A program made the translations under genes and the position numbers. Shown here piece by piece: positions 26,027 to 34,728 of a DNA stretch of 64,000 nucleotides. This stretch comes from JAWKUK01 sp041398605. Its GTDB lineage: Bacteria > Planctomycetota > UBA1135 > GCA-002686595. Position 1 is the first letter of the stretch, and each line of letters starts with the position of its first letter. The notes under the pieces are model-generated. The model was not told the origin of the DNA, ran no database searches, and was given only the letters and a program-made list of their open reading frames with translations. Location: positions 124,001-188,000 of the forward strand of contig JAWKUK010000016.1 in the NCBI GenBank assembly GCA_041398605.1, given 5' to 3'.

Positions 26027-29000
26027 TCAGTCGCAGCGTGCGCGTGGCAGTGGCAGCCGCGACGCGAGCTGCAACGACGCGCGACCGAATGTCATCCATG
26101 CCGCGCGGTCCGCGAAGAGGCGCGAGACAGGGTGCACATGCGTGTCCCCCCCGATCCGGCGCGCACGCGCCAGGTTCTGCGCGGCCAGCGCGCCCTCGCG
26201 GCGGGCGGCCGCGGGATCGCCGGCCAGGTTCCACAGCAACGACGCCAGGACCGCGTGGTCCGGGTCGAAGGGCGCAAAGCGCTTGAGCCCGATGATCAAT
26301 GTCCCGGTCCAGCCGAGCCGCTCTTCGCCCCCCTCGATGAGCGCGCAGAGCGCAAAGTGAGTCTGCGCGCAGTGGCCCATGCGCGGATCGCTGAAGGGCG
26401 CCTCGGTGTCGCCGGCGCCAGGGTTCAACGCCAGCCGCGCGGACGCGCTGACGAGGTCGAACACGCGCACCGTCGTGTCCGCGCCCCCCGTGAAGAGCCG
26501 CCCCTGGCGCGGGTCCACCGTCACGAAGTTGGCGTACTTCGCGTGGGCCGAGAGGTCGACGAGCCGGCGCCTCGCCACCATGTCCCACACCATCACCCGG
26601 CCGCTGCGGCACGCAGCGAACAGGCGCGAGCCATCGGCGCTGAACGTCACGTTCAGGACCACCTCACCGACGTCGCCCGCGCTAGCGGACTCCAATGCGC
26701 CCGCGCGGGCGCGGCGCTCGACGTCGACCAACTCGATCCGTGAACTCGCCGCGACCGCGGCCAGCAGCCCCGTGCGCGCATCGACGACAAGATCGGCGAC
26801 CGCAGCATCGAACAGCTGCAGCCTCGCCAAAGTCCGGCCGCTCGGGCGCTCGAGGAGGTGCAAGGCGCCTGCGGCGTCTCCGACCGCGACCCAACAACCG
26901 CGCGGGTCGAGCGCGACGCGCAACGCCCCAGCGCCGGGGATCGGGTACGTCTCAGCCTGCAGGGTCAGGGCAGCGTCGTAGACATCGACCCCCGATGTGG
27001 TCGCGACATAGAGGCGCTGCTGCGCCTCGTCGAGCGCGAGCTCGCGCGCCTCCCCGCGCAGCGCTGCCGCCACGCGCGCGCCGCTCGCGGCATCGAGCAA
27101 TAACACCTCGCCGCCGATCGTAGCGACGAAGAGCCGCTCGCCCTCGCGGTCGAAGGCGAGCCCTCCCACGCCAGCCAGCCCTCGAGCGATGACACGCGGC
27201 GGCCCGCCGTGCGCAAGATCGAAGCCGAGGATCAGCCCGTCGCGCGCCCCGCTCGCGAGCGTCTCATCGCGCGGGCTCGGGGCCACACACCAGACATCGT
27301 TGACGTGTCCCCGCAAGGTGATCGCCGCGCCGTAGTGCCCCGCGCTCCAGAAGTGGACCTGCCCCATGTAGTCGCCGGTCACGAAGCGACGCCCGTCAGG
27401 CGCGAGCGCGACGCGCGCCACGTCGTCGTCGTGCGCCGTCAGCGTCATCGGCGGGCCGACGCCGCTTGCTGGCCAGATCCGCACGAGGTGATCTTGGCAG
27501 CCCGCGAGCAAGAGGTCGTGCTGCGTGTCGAGCTCGACAGAGAACGAGGTCGAGCCCATCGAGGCTGCGCTGAGGATGTGGCCCGTATCGATGTCGACGA
27601 CCAAGATGCTGCCTGAGGCGCAGGACAGCGCAGCGCGCCGCGCCGCGAGGTCCACATCAGCCGCGTGCAGGAAGACGTCTCCGTGCCGCGGCAGCTCGAG
27701 CTCGCGCGGCGCATCACCCAAGCGGCGCAGCACGCCGTCCGCCGTCAAGACCCAGAGGTGACGCTCATCAGCGTCGACGCCGAGCCACAGTGCGCGCACA
27801 TGCGTCTCGCAGAGCACCTCGTGCGCGCCCGTCAAGGGGTCCCAGGTGCCGACCTCACCTGGCTCGGTCGCGTAGGCGATGCGCCCGTCCGCGAGCGAGC
27901 GCAAGAGGTCGATCGCGCCCGAGACACGCAGAGCCTTGCCGGACGAAGCCAAGTCCGTGGCGGCGACGAGGTGCAGGCCCGCGCGATAGCCCGCGACGAA
28001 CGCGCTCGCGCCGTCGCGGGACCATGCGACCGCCGTCACGTCCGGTACAGTGCCGCGCGCGACGACCTGCGACGTGACCTCGTCGATGAGCGCGGCGCCG
28101 CGCCCGCTTCCCGCGAGGACAAGCCGCTTTTCAGGGTGATAGTCGAGCGCGCGGATCGCCGCGTCGCCCCCGAACGGCTGGACGCGACCTAGGCTCTGGT
28201 CGCAGCGCAGCAGAAGGTGCTGCCACTCCCACGAGCGGAGCGCCTCGGGTGCGGCCGAGAGGTGCGCGCGCGCCCGCGTGACGGCGCCGGAGAGCAGCGC
28301 CGCCTCCGAGGCCGCGAGCTGCGCAGCGTAAGCCTCGCGCTCGAGGCGCGCCCCTGCCGCGTGCCCGTCGCGCACGTAGCGCACGCCGAGCCACGCCAGC
28401 GCGAAGAGCGACGCCGCGACCACGGCGAGGACCGCCCTGTGCCGCGCGCTGAACAGCCGCAGCCGATAGCCGAGGCTCATAGGGCGCGCAGAGATGGGCT
28501 CGCCGGCGAGGAACGCCTCCAGGTCGCGCGCCATGTCCGCCGCCGACCCGTAGCGCTGCGCCTCGACCTTGGCCGTCGCCTTCAGCGTGATCGTCTCCAG
28601 GTCGGCCGGCAGCTTCGGGTCGATGCTCCGCGGGCGCGCGGGCTCGGCGTAGAGCACGTCGCGCACGAGCGCCGCGCGGCGCTTCGCGTTGAACGCCGGG
28701 CGCCGCGTCACGAGCTCGTACAGGACCATCCCCAGCGAATAGACATCGCTGCGCGTCCCAGGCTCCCCATCGATCTGCTCCGGCGCCATGTAGCGCAACG
28801 TGCCGACGACGTCGCCTGGGGTGGTCAACTGGGCCTCGTCCGCGAGCCGGCAGAGCCCGAAGTCCGCCAGCAGCGCGCGGCCGTGTGCGTCGAGCAAAAT
28901 GTTGCCGGGCTTGACGTCGCGGTGGAGGACGCCGCCCGCGTGCGCAAAGGCCAAGGCTTGCGCCACCTGCAGCACAAGGCGCGCCGCCTCGCGCGGGCCG

Positions 29001-29734
29001 AGCGACGTCGTCGCGTCATCGGGCGACTCCTCGTCGCCGGCGCGCAGCTTGCGGATCAGCGCGGTGACGCCGCTCGGCTCTCGCGAGCGACGGACAGCGC
29101 TGGCCTCGCGCCGCGCGACCCGCGCGAAGACCTGCTCGAGGGAGACCCCCTCGACGTACTGCATCACGTAATAGAGCACGCCGTCGGCCTCGCCGAACTC
29201 GTGCACGGTCACGATATGCGGGTGCGCGAGGCGCGCGGCCGCGCTGGCCTCGCGGCGGAAGCGCTCGACCAGCTGTGGGTCCGCCGAGAGCCCCGCGGAC
29301 AGCACCTTTAGCGCCACGGTGCGCCCGAGGCCGCGCTGCTCGGCGAGGTACACAGTGCCCATCCCGCCGCGCCCGAGCTCGCGCAAGATCCGGAACGGGC
29401 CGATCATGGCCGGGGTCGGGGCTGCGACCGTGAGCGTCGCGCTCCCGAGCGAGCTCGCGGCCCGCGCGACGAGCGTGAGGCTCGCCAGCAGCGGCCGCAG
29501 CCGCGGGCCCAGTGCGCCCGCGCGCGCGACCCAGTCTTCGATCGTTGGCGCCTCGCCGCGGCGCCAAGCGGCCTCGAACGCGTCGACGGAATCGGCGAGG
29601 AGGTCGAGCTCGTCGGGCTCGGGCGGCTGGGCACCAGGCGGCAGGGCACTAGGCGGCTGGGACCCGCGCGAGCCGGGCTCGCGCGGCTCACCCGCGGCCG
29701 CAGCGCCGTCACGCTGACGCGCCTCGTCGCTCAC
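26027..29734 (-). CDS. Ser/Thr protein kinase with TM helix and WD40-like C-terminus
   Basis: A 1235-residue paralogue of the kinase at 20326. Residues 1-110 form a Pro/Gly-rich then acidic helical lead-in (DELDLLADSVDAFEAAWRRG). The kinase domain has ELGRGGMGTVYLAEQ, K143, a catalytic HRDVKPGN, DFGLCR and MAPEQI, with the same kind of insert before the catalytic loop. One hydrophobic helix at ~430-450 (AVLAVVAASLFALAWLGVRY) is followed by WD40-like blades (LAPDGRRFVTGDYMGQVHFW; FSADGSRLFAACRSGRVMVW). ATG 29734 overlaps the sigma stop in the ATGA pattern, fixing the start. The C-terminus faces IS91 debris and the other kinase's C-terminus. Confidence 0.9.
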   Translation of the reverse strand: MSDEARQRDGAAAAGEPREPGSRGSQPPSALPPGAQPPEPDELDLLADSVDAFEAAWRRGEAPTIEDWVARAGALGPRLRPLLASLTLVARAASSLGSATLTVAAPTPAMIGPFRILRELGRGGMGTVYLAEQRGLGRTVALKVLSAGLSADPQLVERFRREASAAARLAHPHIVTVHEFGEADGVLYYVMQYVEGVSLEQVFARVARREASAVRRSREPSGVTALIRKLRAGDEESPDDATTSLGPREAARLVLQVAQALAFAHAGGVLHRDVKPGNILLDAHGRALLADFGLCRLADEAQLTTPGDVVGTLRYMAPEQIDGEPGTRSDVYSLGMVLYELVTRRPAFNAKRRAALVRDVLYAEPARPRSIDPKLPADLETITLKATAKVEAQRYGSAADMARDLEAFLAGEPISARPMSLGYRLRLFSARHRAVLAVVAASLFALAWLGVRYVRDGHAAGARLEREAYAAQLAASEAALLSGAVTRARAHLSAAPEALRSWEWQHLLLRCDQSLGRVQPFGGDAAIRALDYHPEKRLVLAGSGRGAALIDEVTSQVVARGTVPDVTAVAWSRDGASAFVAGYRAGLHLVAATDLASSGKALRVSGAIDLLRSLADGRIAYATEPGEVGTWDPLTGAHEVLCETHVRALWLGVDADERHLWVLTADGVLRRLGDAPRELELPRHGDVFLHAADVDLAARRAALSCASGSILVVDIDTGHILSAASMGSTSFSVELDTQHDLLLAGCQDHLVRIWPASGVGPPMTLTAHDDDVARVALAPDGRRFVTGDYMGQVHFWSAGHYGAAITLRGHVNDVWCVAPSPRDETLASGARDGLILGFDLAHGGPPRVIARGLAGVGGLAFDREGERLFVATIGGEVLLLDAASGARVAAALRGEARELALDEAQQRLYVATTSGVDVYDAALTLQAETYPIPGAGALRVALDPRGCWVAVGDAAGALHLLERPSGRTLARLQLFDAAVADLVVDARTGLLAAVAASSRIELVDVERRARAGALESASAGDVGEVVLNVTFSADGSRLFAACRSGRVMVWDMVARRRLVDLSAHAKYANFVTVDPRQGRLFTGGADTTVRVFDLVSASARLALNPGAGDTEAPFSDPRMGHCAQTHFALCALIEGGEERLGWTGTLIIGLKRFAPFDPDHAVLASLLWNLAGDPAAARREGALAAQNLARARRIGGDTHVHPVSRLFADRAAWMTFGRASLQLASRLPLPRARCD

Positions 29735-30429
29735 GAAGGTAAGCGCTCGATGGCGCCGTCAGGTAGGAGCACGCCAGCGCTCGTCAATGCGCGCTGCAGG
29801 CGCTCGAGCGCAACGACCCTGCGCCGGCTCGCGGTCGAGGTGGAGATCCCGAGCACCGCCGCGGCCTCGACGTTGGTGAGCCCTTCGAAGTGCCGCAACA
29901 AGAGGATCTCGCGGTCGAGCTCCTCGAGCGTGTCGAGCGATTCGGCGATGAGCTCGCGCTGCTCTTCATCGGCGACGGCGGCAGAGGGCGTCACGCCGCT
30001 CGCGAGGAGCGCGTTGGCCAGGACGATCGAACTCGCAGCATCGAAGCCAAGGTCGAAGTCAGCGCGCTCGCGCCGGACGTCACGCCCGCTGGTGCCGAGG
30101 TGGTGGCGATGTGCGAGCTGCAGCCGCTGCGCCGCGATGAACCGGACCCACACGAAGAACGGCAGGCGCGCCGGGTCCTGCGCGACGCGCTGGGCGAGGT
30201 ACGCCTCCACCCGGGACAAGACCTCGACGTAGCCGTCCTGGAGGAGGTCCGTCCCATCGACGCGCCCCCGCAGCAGCGGGTGGGCCCGCATGGCGAGCAT
30301 GCGCTCGAGGCGGGGGCGATACCCCTCCAGCAGCTGCCCTAACGGCGCGCGATCCCCTGCCGCTGCAGCGTCGAGCGCCGCGCGTTCCAGCGGGTCATCA
30401 GGGCCGAGGGTCACAGGTGGCAGCGTCAC
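29731..30429 (-). CDS. ECF-type sigma factor
   Basis: A 232-residue sigma factor, paralogue of 19587-20276. Region 2: LEGYRPRLERMLAMRAHPLL, VDGTDLLQDGYVEVLSRVEA and FVWVRFIAAQRLQLAHRHHL. Region 4: LEELDREILLLRHFEGLTNV, EAAAVLGISTSTASRRRVVA. GTG 30429 is preceded at 6 nt by TATCCT on the minus strand, matching the leaderless pattern seen at 5453 and 51282. An out-of-frame ATG lies 4 bases upstream. The kinase gene follows with a four-base overlap, and the secreted gene at 30728 runs divergently. Confidence 0.88.
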   Translation of the reverse strand: MTLPPVTLGPDDPLERAALDAAAAGDRAPLGQLLEGYRPRLERMLAMRAHPLLRGRVDGTDLLQDGYVEVLSRVEAYLAQRVAQDPARLPFFVWVRFIAAQRLQLAHRHHLGTSGRDVRRERADFDLGFDAASSIVLANALLASGVTPSAAVADEEQRELIAESLDTLEELDREILLLRHFEGLTNVEAAAVLGISTSTASRRRVVALERLQRALTSAGVLLPDGAIERLPS

Positions 30430-30435
30430 GCATGA

Positions 30436-30441
30436 AGGATA
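30436..30441 (-). promoter_or_regulatory. putative -10 element, leaderless
   Basis: Read on the minus strand this is TATCCT, 6 nt before GTG 30429. The spacing equals that at 5441 and 51289. No strong -35 element is visible. Confidence 0.4.
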
Positions 30442-30727
30442 GTCGGCTCAGAGCCCAGACCACGCTGACTCCTGCCGCGAGACACGCCCCGGCCATGAGC
30501 GCGCGCGCGGGTGCCTCTATTCGGGCCGTCGTCCAGCCCGTCGTGGTGCCTCCACCCCGCGCTGGGCGCGCGAAGGCGCGCGCCGCTTCGTGCTTTCCCT
30601 GCCAAGGCAGCAATGCGCCGCTTTCCGCAGATTCCCCGGGACGCTCCCGGCGACGCAGTAGTTCCGACCTTGGGGGCGCCGCCCTCTTCCTCTCCCCGCC
30701 CCTTCTACCTTCGCCCCAGCCCGAGGC

Positions 30728-33214
30728 ATGTACTTTTCCCTACTCCTCACCGTAGTCGCGGCTGCGCCGCAAGACGTCCGGGTGCCCCACGAGGGGTACG
30801 TCGCCTGGCCTGACCGCCGCACGCCAGCCGAGGTCCCCGCGCTCACACCGCAGGGCCAGGTGCAAGAGGTCGGCGCACGCGCGACGGCGGTGGATCGGCC
30901 GGCGGCGTTCGACTCCGTCGCGCGCGCGGCGGCGCAGCACGAGCCGCGTCAGCTCGAGTCGAGCCTCGTGTCGCCGCTCGAGACCACGGCGCCGGCGCGC
31001 ACGCAGGTCGAGTTCGATGTCGACGAGCGCGGTACGCACTGGGTCCGCGGCGTCAACTACAAGGCGAGCTTCGGTCGTGACGGCGCGGACTTCGTGCCCT
31101 TCCTGGGCTCGCACGCCCCGCGGAACTTCCCTGTGCGGTTCCAGGTCGAGGGCGCCCGCCGCGGCGGCGAGGCGCTCACGCTCGCTCCGCTGACTGTGCA
31201 GCGCGAAGCGGACCGCGTGGTGCTCGACCGCGGCGCGCTGCGCAGCGAGTACATCATCGCGCCTGAGGGGCTCGAGCAGCGCTTCGCGTTCGACGCAGCC
31301 CCTGGCAGCGGCGACCTCGTGCTCGACCTCGCGTTTACGACCGAGCTCGCGCCTGTCCCGGACGGCGCTGGGTGGCGGTTTCTGAACGGGCTGGGCGGCG
31401 TCTCCTACGGCGCGGCCCTGGTGCTCGACGCTGCAGGGCGCGAGCTGCCGCTCGCTACGCAGCTCCTCGACGGAGCGCTGCGCTTCACGGTCCCTGCGTC
31501 GTTCTTGGCAGACGCGACCTGGCCGGTAGTGATCGATCCGTTGATCGCGAGCGTCACCGTCAGCACCGCCGCGATCGACCAGCTCGAGCCGGACGTCGCC
31601 TACGACCCCACGACCGACCGCTACCTCGTCGTCGTCGAAGAGGTGTTCTCGGCCACGGATCACGACGTCCGCAGCTGGTTTGTCAGCACCAATGGCCTGG
31701 TCAGCTTCGACGCCGCGATCGACGTCACCTCGGCCAACCGCGTGCGCCCGCGGGTCGCCTGCACCGCGATCCGGAGGAGCTTCCTGGTGACGTACGTCGA
31801 GGGCGCGAGCGGCGGGCTCGGCCGACGCATCGGCGCGCGGCCGCGGCACGCAGACAGCGGCGTCGTCGGCACCGCGTTCCTGGTGGACGCGAGCACGGCA
31901 GTGGATCGGTTGAGCGCCGATATCTGCGGCGATTCGTTCACCGGCGGCACGGCGGGGGCGCACTTCACGATCGTCTGGCAGCGCTTCTGGAACGCGACCG
32001 ACTCCGATATCGTCGCGCGGATCGTCGACGAGGACGGGACCCTGTTGACGTCGGAGATCTACATCACGAATACGATCGCCGTCTCCGATGAGGACCCGAC
32101 GATCTCCAAGTGCATTGCACCCGCGACCTCGGACTCCGTCATCGCTTGGCGTCGCCGGAGTGCCTCTGGGTTGTACGAGGTCTTCGGCTCGCTGCTGCGC
32201 TTCGACGGCGCGCTGTTCCGGGCGCCGCTGTCGCTCTCTGCGAGCGCCGGGCGACTCTCGGCCCCGCAGGTGTCCGGGCTCATCAACGCGTCGCTCGCGG
32301 GCTCGGCCGCGGCGACCTTCCTCGCGTGCTGGAGCAGGGACTACACGACCGACAGTGATGTCCAGGTCGTCGTGGCCTCCGGATCGAGCAACATCGCGAA
32401 CGCCGCGGTCGTCGCACAGGTGCAGGCGCTCGACGCGATGCAGAACGTGAACTTCACGCTCGATCAAGTCAGCCCCGATGTCGCGACGTTGCAGGACCGC
32501 TGGATCATCTCGTATGCCGGACAGTTCCCCGGAGCGAGCGATAAGGTGATTCGCTCGGCGACGGTGAACCTAGTCGGCCTGGGCATCGGGATCTCGGACC
32601 GCTACCTCGGGCTCACGGGGACGTTCAGCGAGACGCTGACGCCGAAGATCGCGAGCCGGTACGAGCACGGTGAGCTCGGGAGCCGGGAGGCGTTGACCGC
32701 CTGGATCCAACAGTCGTCCTTGGGCCTCCCCGGCGACGTCTACGGGGCCGTCCACTCCGCCCCCCCGGATCCGACCTGTGCGGCGCAGTTCCAGTTCTGC
32801 CAAGGGCTGCCGAACGCCTTCGACCGGAACCGCGGCTCCTTCATGTACGCCGTGGGGACTTTCGCGCCGACCGGCGGTAAGTCGCTCCGCGCGGAGGGCA
32901 TGACGACCAACGCCTTCGGCTACTTCCTCTGCTCGCTGTCGCCGGCGCTGAGCGGCGGGACGATCCCGCCGGGCAGCTCCGGCCGCTTGTGCCTCGGCGG
33001 CGCGATCGGGCGGTACTCCTCGTCGATCTTGAACACGGGCGGGGCTGGCGCGTTCTCGCTCTCGATCGACCCGACGCAGCTCTCGCAGCCCACTGGCCCC
33101 GTGGCGGCGATGTCCGGCCAGACGTGGTATTTCCAAGCCTGGCACCGCGACGTGACCGTGAGCGGCGCGGCGACCTCGAACTTCAGTAACGCGGTCGGGC
33201 TGCCGTTCCAGTGA
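30728..33214 (+). CDS. large secreted protein, paralogue of 16943-19393
   Basis: An 828-residue protein with a short signal peptide (YFSLLLTVVAAAPQ). Landmarks shared with 16943-19393 are HWVRGVNYKASFGRDGADFV, FLGSHAPRNFPVRF, LRSEYIIAPEGLEQRF, ATWPVVIDPLIAS, the FSATDHDV and FWNATDSDIVAR repeats, and the C-terminal RLCLGGAIGRYSSSILNTGG, MSGQTWYFQAWHRD and ATSNFSNAVG. It is divergent from the sigma/kinase operon (about 300 bp between starts). A TACCTT hexamer lies 16 nt upstream of ATG 30728. A strong hairpin follows the stop. The function is unknown; the beta-rich repeats suggest a structural or ligand-binding surface protein. Confidence 0.8.
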   Translation: MYFSLLLTVVAAAPQDVRVPHEGYVAWPDRRTPAEVPALTPQGQVQEVGARATAVDRPAAFDSVARAAAQHEPRQLESSLVSPLETTAPARTQVEFDVDERGTHWVRGVNYKASFGRDGADFVPFLGSHAPRNFPVRFQVEGARRGGEALTLAPLTVQREADRVVLDRGALRSEYIIAPEGLEQRFAFDAAPGSGDLVLDLAFTTELAPVPDGAGWRFLNGLGGVSYGAALVLDAAGRELPLATQLLDGALRFTVPASFLADATWPVVIDPLIASVTVSTAAIDQLEPDVAYDPTTDRYLVVVEEVFSATDHDVRSWFVSTNGLVSFDAAIDVTSANRVRPRVACTAIRRSFLVTYVEGASGGLGRRIGARPRHADSGVVGTAFLVDASTAVDRLSADICGDSFTGGTAGAHFTIVWQRFWNATDSDIVARIVDEDGTLLTSEIYITNTIAVSDEDPTISKCIAPATSDSVIAWRRRSASGLYEVFGSLLRFDGALFRAPLSLSASAGRLSAPQVSGLINASLAGSAAATFLACWSRDYTTDSDVQVVVASGSSNIANAAVVAQVQALDAMQNVNFTLDQVSPDVATLQDRWIISYAGQFPGASDKVIRSATVNLVGLGIGISDRYLGLTGTFSETLTPKIASRYEHGELGSREALTAWIQQSSLGLPGDVYGAVHSAPPDPTCAAQFQFCQGLPNAFDRNRGSFMYAVGTFAPTGGKSLRAEGMTTNAFGYFLCSLSPALSGGTIPPGSSGRLCLGGAIGRYSSSILNTGGAGAFSLSIDPTQLSQPTGPVAAMSGQTWYFQAWHRDVTVSGAATSNFSNAVGLPFQ

Positions 33215-33236
33215 CGGCGCCTGGTTCGAGACCGAT

Positions 33237-33270
33237 CGCTCGAGGCGCGCACTTCGACGCGCCTCGAGCG
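33237..33270. terminator. strong hairpin after the secreted-protein gene
   Basis: CGCTCGAGGCGCG and CGCGCCTCGAGCG form a perfect 13-bp stem with an 8-nt loop, 23 bp after the stop of 30728-33214. There is no T tract. It lies between convergent genes and could terminate both. The rest of 33271-33515 shows nothing recognisable. Confidence 0.6.
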
Positions 33271-33515
33271 CACCCGAGAGGTGGTTCGTTGCGCCCCGCT
33301 GCACGACGGCTTCGAGCGCCTGCTGCTTGTAGGAGAGGCCGACCTGGCGCACGACGCACGCCCCGGCTGGCAGTGAGATGGTCGGGGTAACGGAGCCCGG
33401 GGGCCGGCCTGTTGGCGGGCTCGGCGCGGCCCGAAGAGGGCGTGTAAGGCGGAGGCGCGGGCCCGCGCGACTTGCGTTGCGCGCGCGCGGAGCGAGCTCC
33501 AGCGGCGCGGCCGAG

Positions 33516-34592
33516 TCACGGGCAGATCGTGAACTTCAAGCCCTCCGAGAGGCCCCACCCGCCCGCGGCGGGGTCGCGATAGAACCACTGCGCGAAGACC
33601 GTCGTACCGACGGAGAGCGCGGGATGGACGCCGTACTCGTCGCTGAAGCGATAGCGCAAGACGCCGCCCCCCGCCGGGCATCCGGGGTTCGGGTCGAGCC
33701 CCGCGGACTGGATCGGCGTGCGATAGATGGCCGTGCCGCCGATGCAGCGATAGCCGCCGGCGAAGGGCACGACCGCGTTGCGGTCCACCGACCAACCGAG
33801 GATGCCAAAGACGCCCAGCGGCACATCTTGGCAAAGGATGTCGAAGTCGCCCGGCGCGCTCCACTCGGGCCGTCCGGACCAGCCCATGCGCGGCGTGCAG
33901 CCCCACGAATTCGGCTTCGCGGCGCAGTATGTCCCGAGGTCGTCGACGTCCGACGCGTTGTGGCGCACCCACTTCCACTCCGAGACCGCGCCGGGCGCGA
34001 CCCATGCCGCGACGTTGCCGAACTCGATCGAGCGATACTGCACATTGCTGCCCTGCACGCCGCTGCCGCTCAAGAGGAGCTGGCCGTTGCGGTAGAGGCG
34101 CACGAGATGCGCCTGGGGCTCCAGCTCGAGCCGCCAGGTCGCAAAGACCGTCGTATCGACCGGCGCGCTCGCGAGGATCGCGCCCGACCCGCCGCTCCAC
34201 AGGAAGACCCGGTCGACGCCGAAGTTGGCGATGACCTGGTAGGAGGTGCTCAGGATCGCGTTGATCCGCGCAGGCTCGAAGAACCCGACGCTCGAGGCGC
34301 CCGATTCCACGCGCAGCTCGGCCTCGATCACGACGACCGGGGGCGGCAGCGGCAGGCCGACCATCTCGTAGGCGTTCGAGACGAACCCGCTGGCGGCGCT
34401 CTCGAGGCGCATGACCTCGGGCGTCGGGAAGGTCGTCGTCGAGTGCGCCACTGCGGGATAGCCGCCGTTGCTCGGGCCGGGGACACCCCGCGCAGCGTCC
34501 CAGAGGCTCTGGGTCCAGCATTGGGCCGATGCGAGGGGCGCCGCGGCGCAGGCGGCGAGGAGCGGGAGCGCGAAGCGAGCAAAGTGCGACAT
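33516..34592 (-). CDS. secreted LamG-like protein with planctomycete C-terminal module
   Basis: A 358-residue protein with a signal peptide (HFARFALPLLAACAAAPLAS, cleaved near AQC). Residues ~60-205 look like a concanavalin/LamG jelly roll (VVVIEAELRVESGASSVGFF; LVRLYRNGQLLLSGSGVQGS). The rest carries a Cys-containing module: DDLGTYCAAKPNSWGCTP, later DFDILCQDVPLGVFGILGWS, and a close FAQWFYRDPAAGGWGLSEGL then FTICP. The YC.AKPNS.GCTP motif recurs at the C-terminus of many planctomycete secreted proteins of unknown role. I chose ATG 34592 because the signal peptide begins there. It may bind a glycan (inference). Confidence 0.78.
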   Translation of the reverse strand: MSHFARFALPLLAACAAAPLASAQCWTQSLWDAARGVPGPSNGGYPAVAHSTTTFPTPEVMRLESAASGFVSNAYEMVGLPLPPPVVVIEAELRVESGASSVGFFEPARINAILSTSYQVIANFGVDRVFLWSGGSGAILASAPVDTTVFATWRLELEPQAHLVRLYRNGQLLLSGSGVQGSNVQYRSIEFGNVAAWVAPGAVSEWKWVRHNASDVDDLGTYCAAKPNSWGCTPRMGWSGRPEWSAPGDFDILCQDVPLGVFGILGWSVDRNAVVPFAGGYRCIGGTAIYRTPIQSAGLDPNPGCPAGGGVLRYRFSDEYGVHPALSVGTTVFAQWFYRDPAAGGWGLSEGLKFTICP

Positions 34593-34728
34593 GGTGATTA
34601 TGGGGCCGAGGTGAGCGACGGGCGTGCCTCGCACGCCGACGCGCCCCGGAGCGGCGCCGCCCGCCGCGCGGCCCGTGAAAACCTGGACTTCTGCCGGGGG
34701 CGGCTCAAATCGAGCGCGCCCGCGCGGG

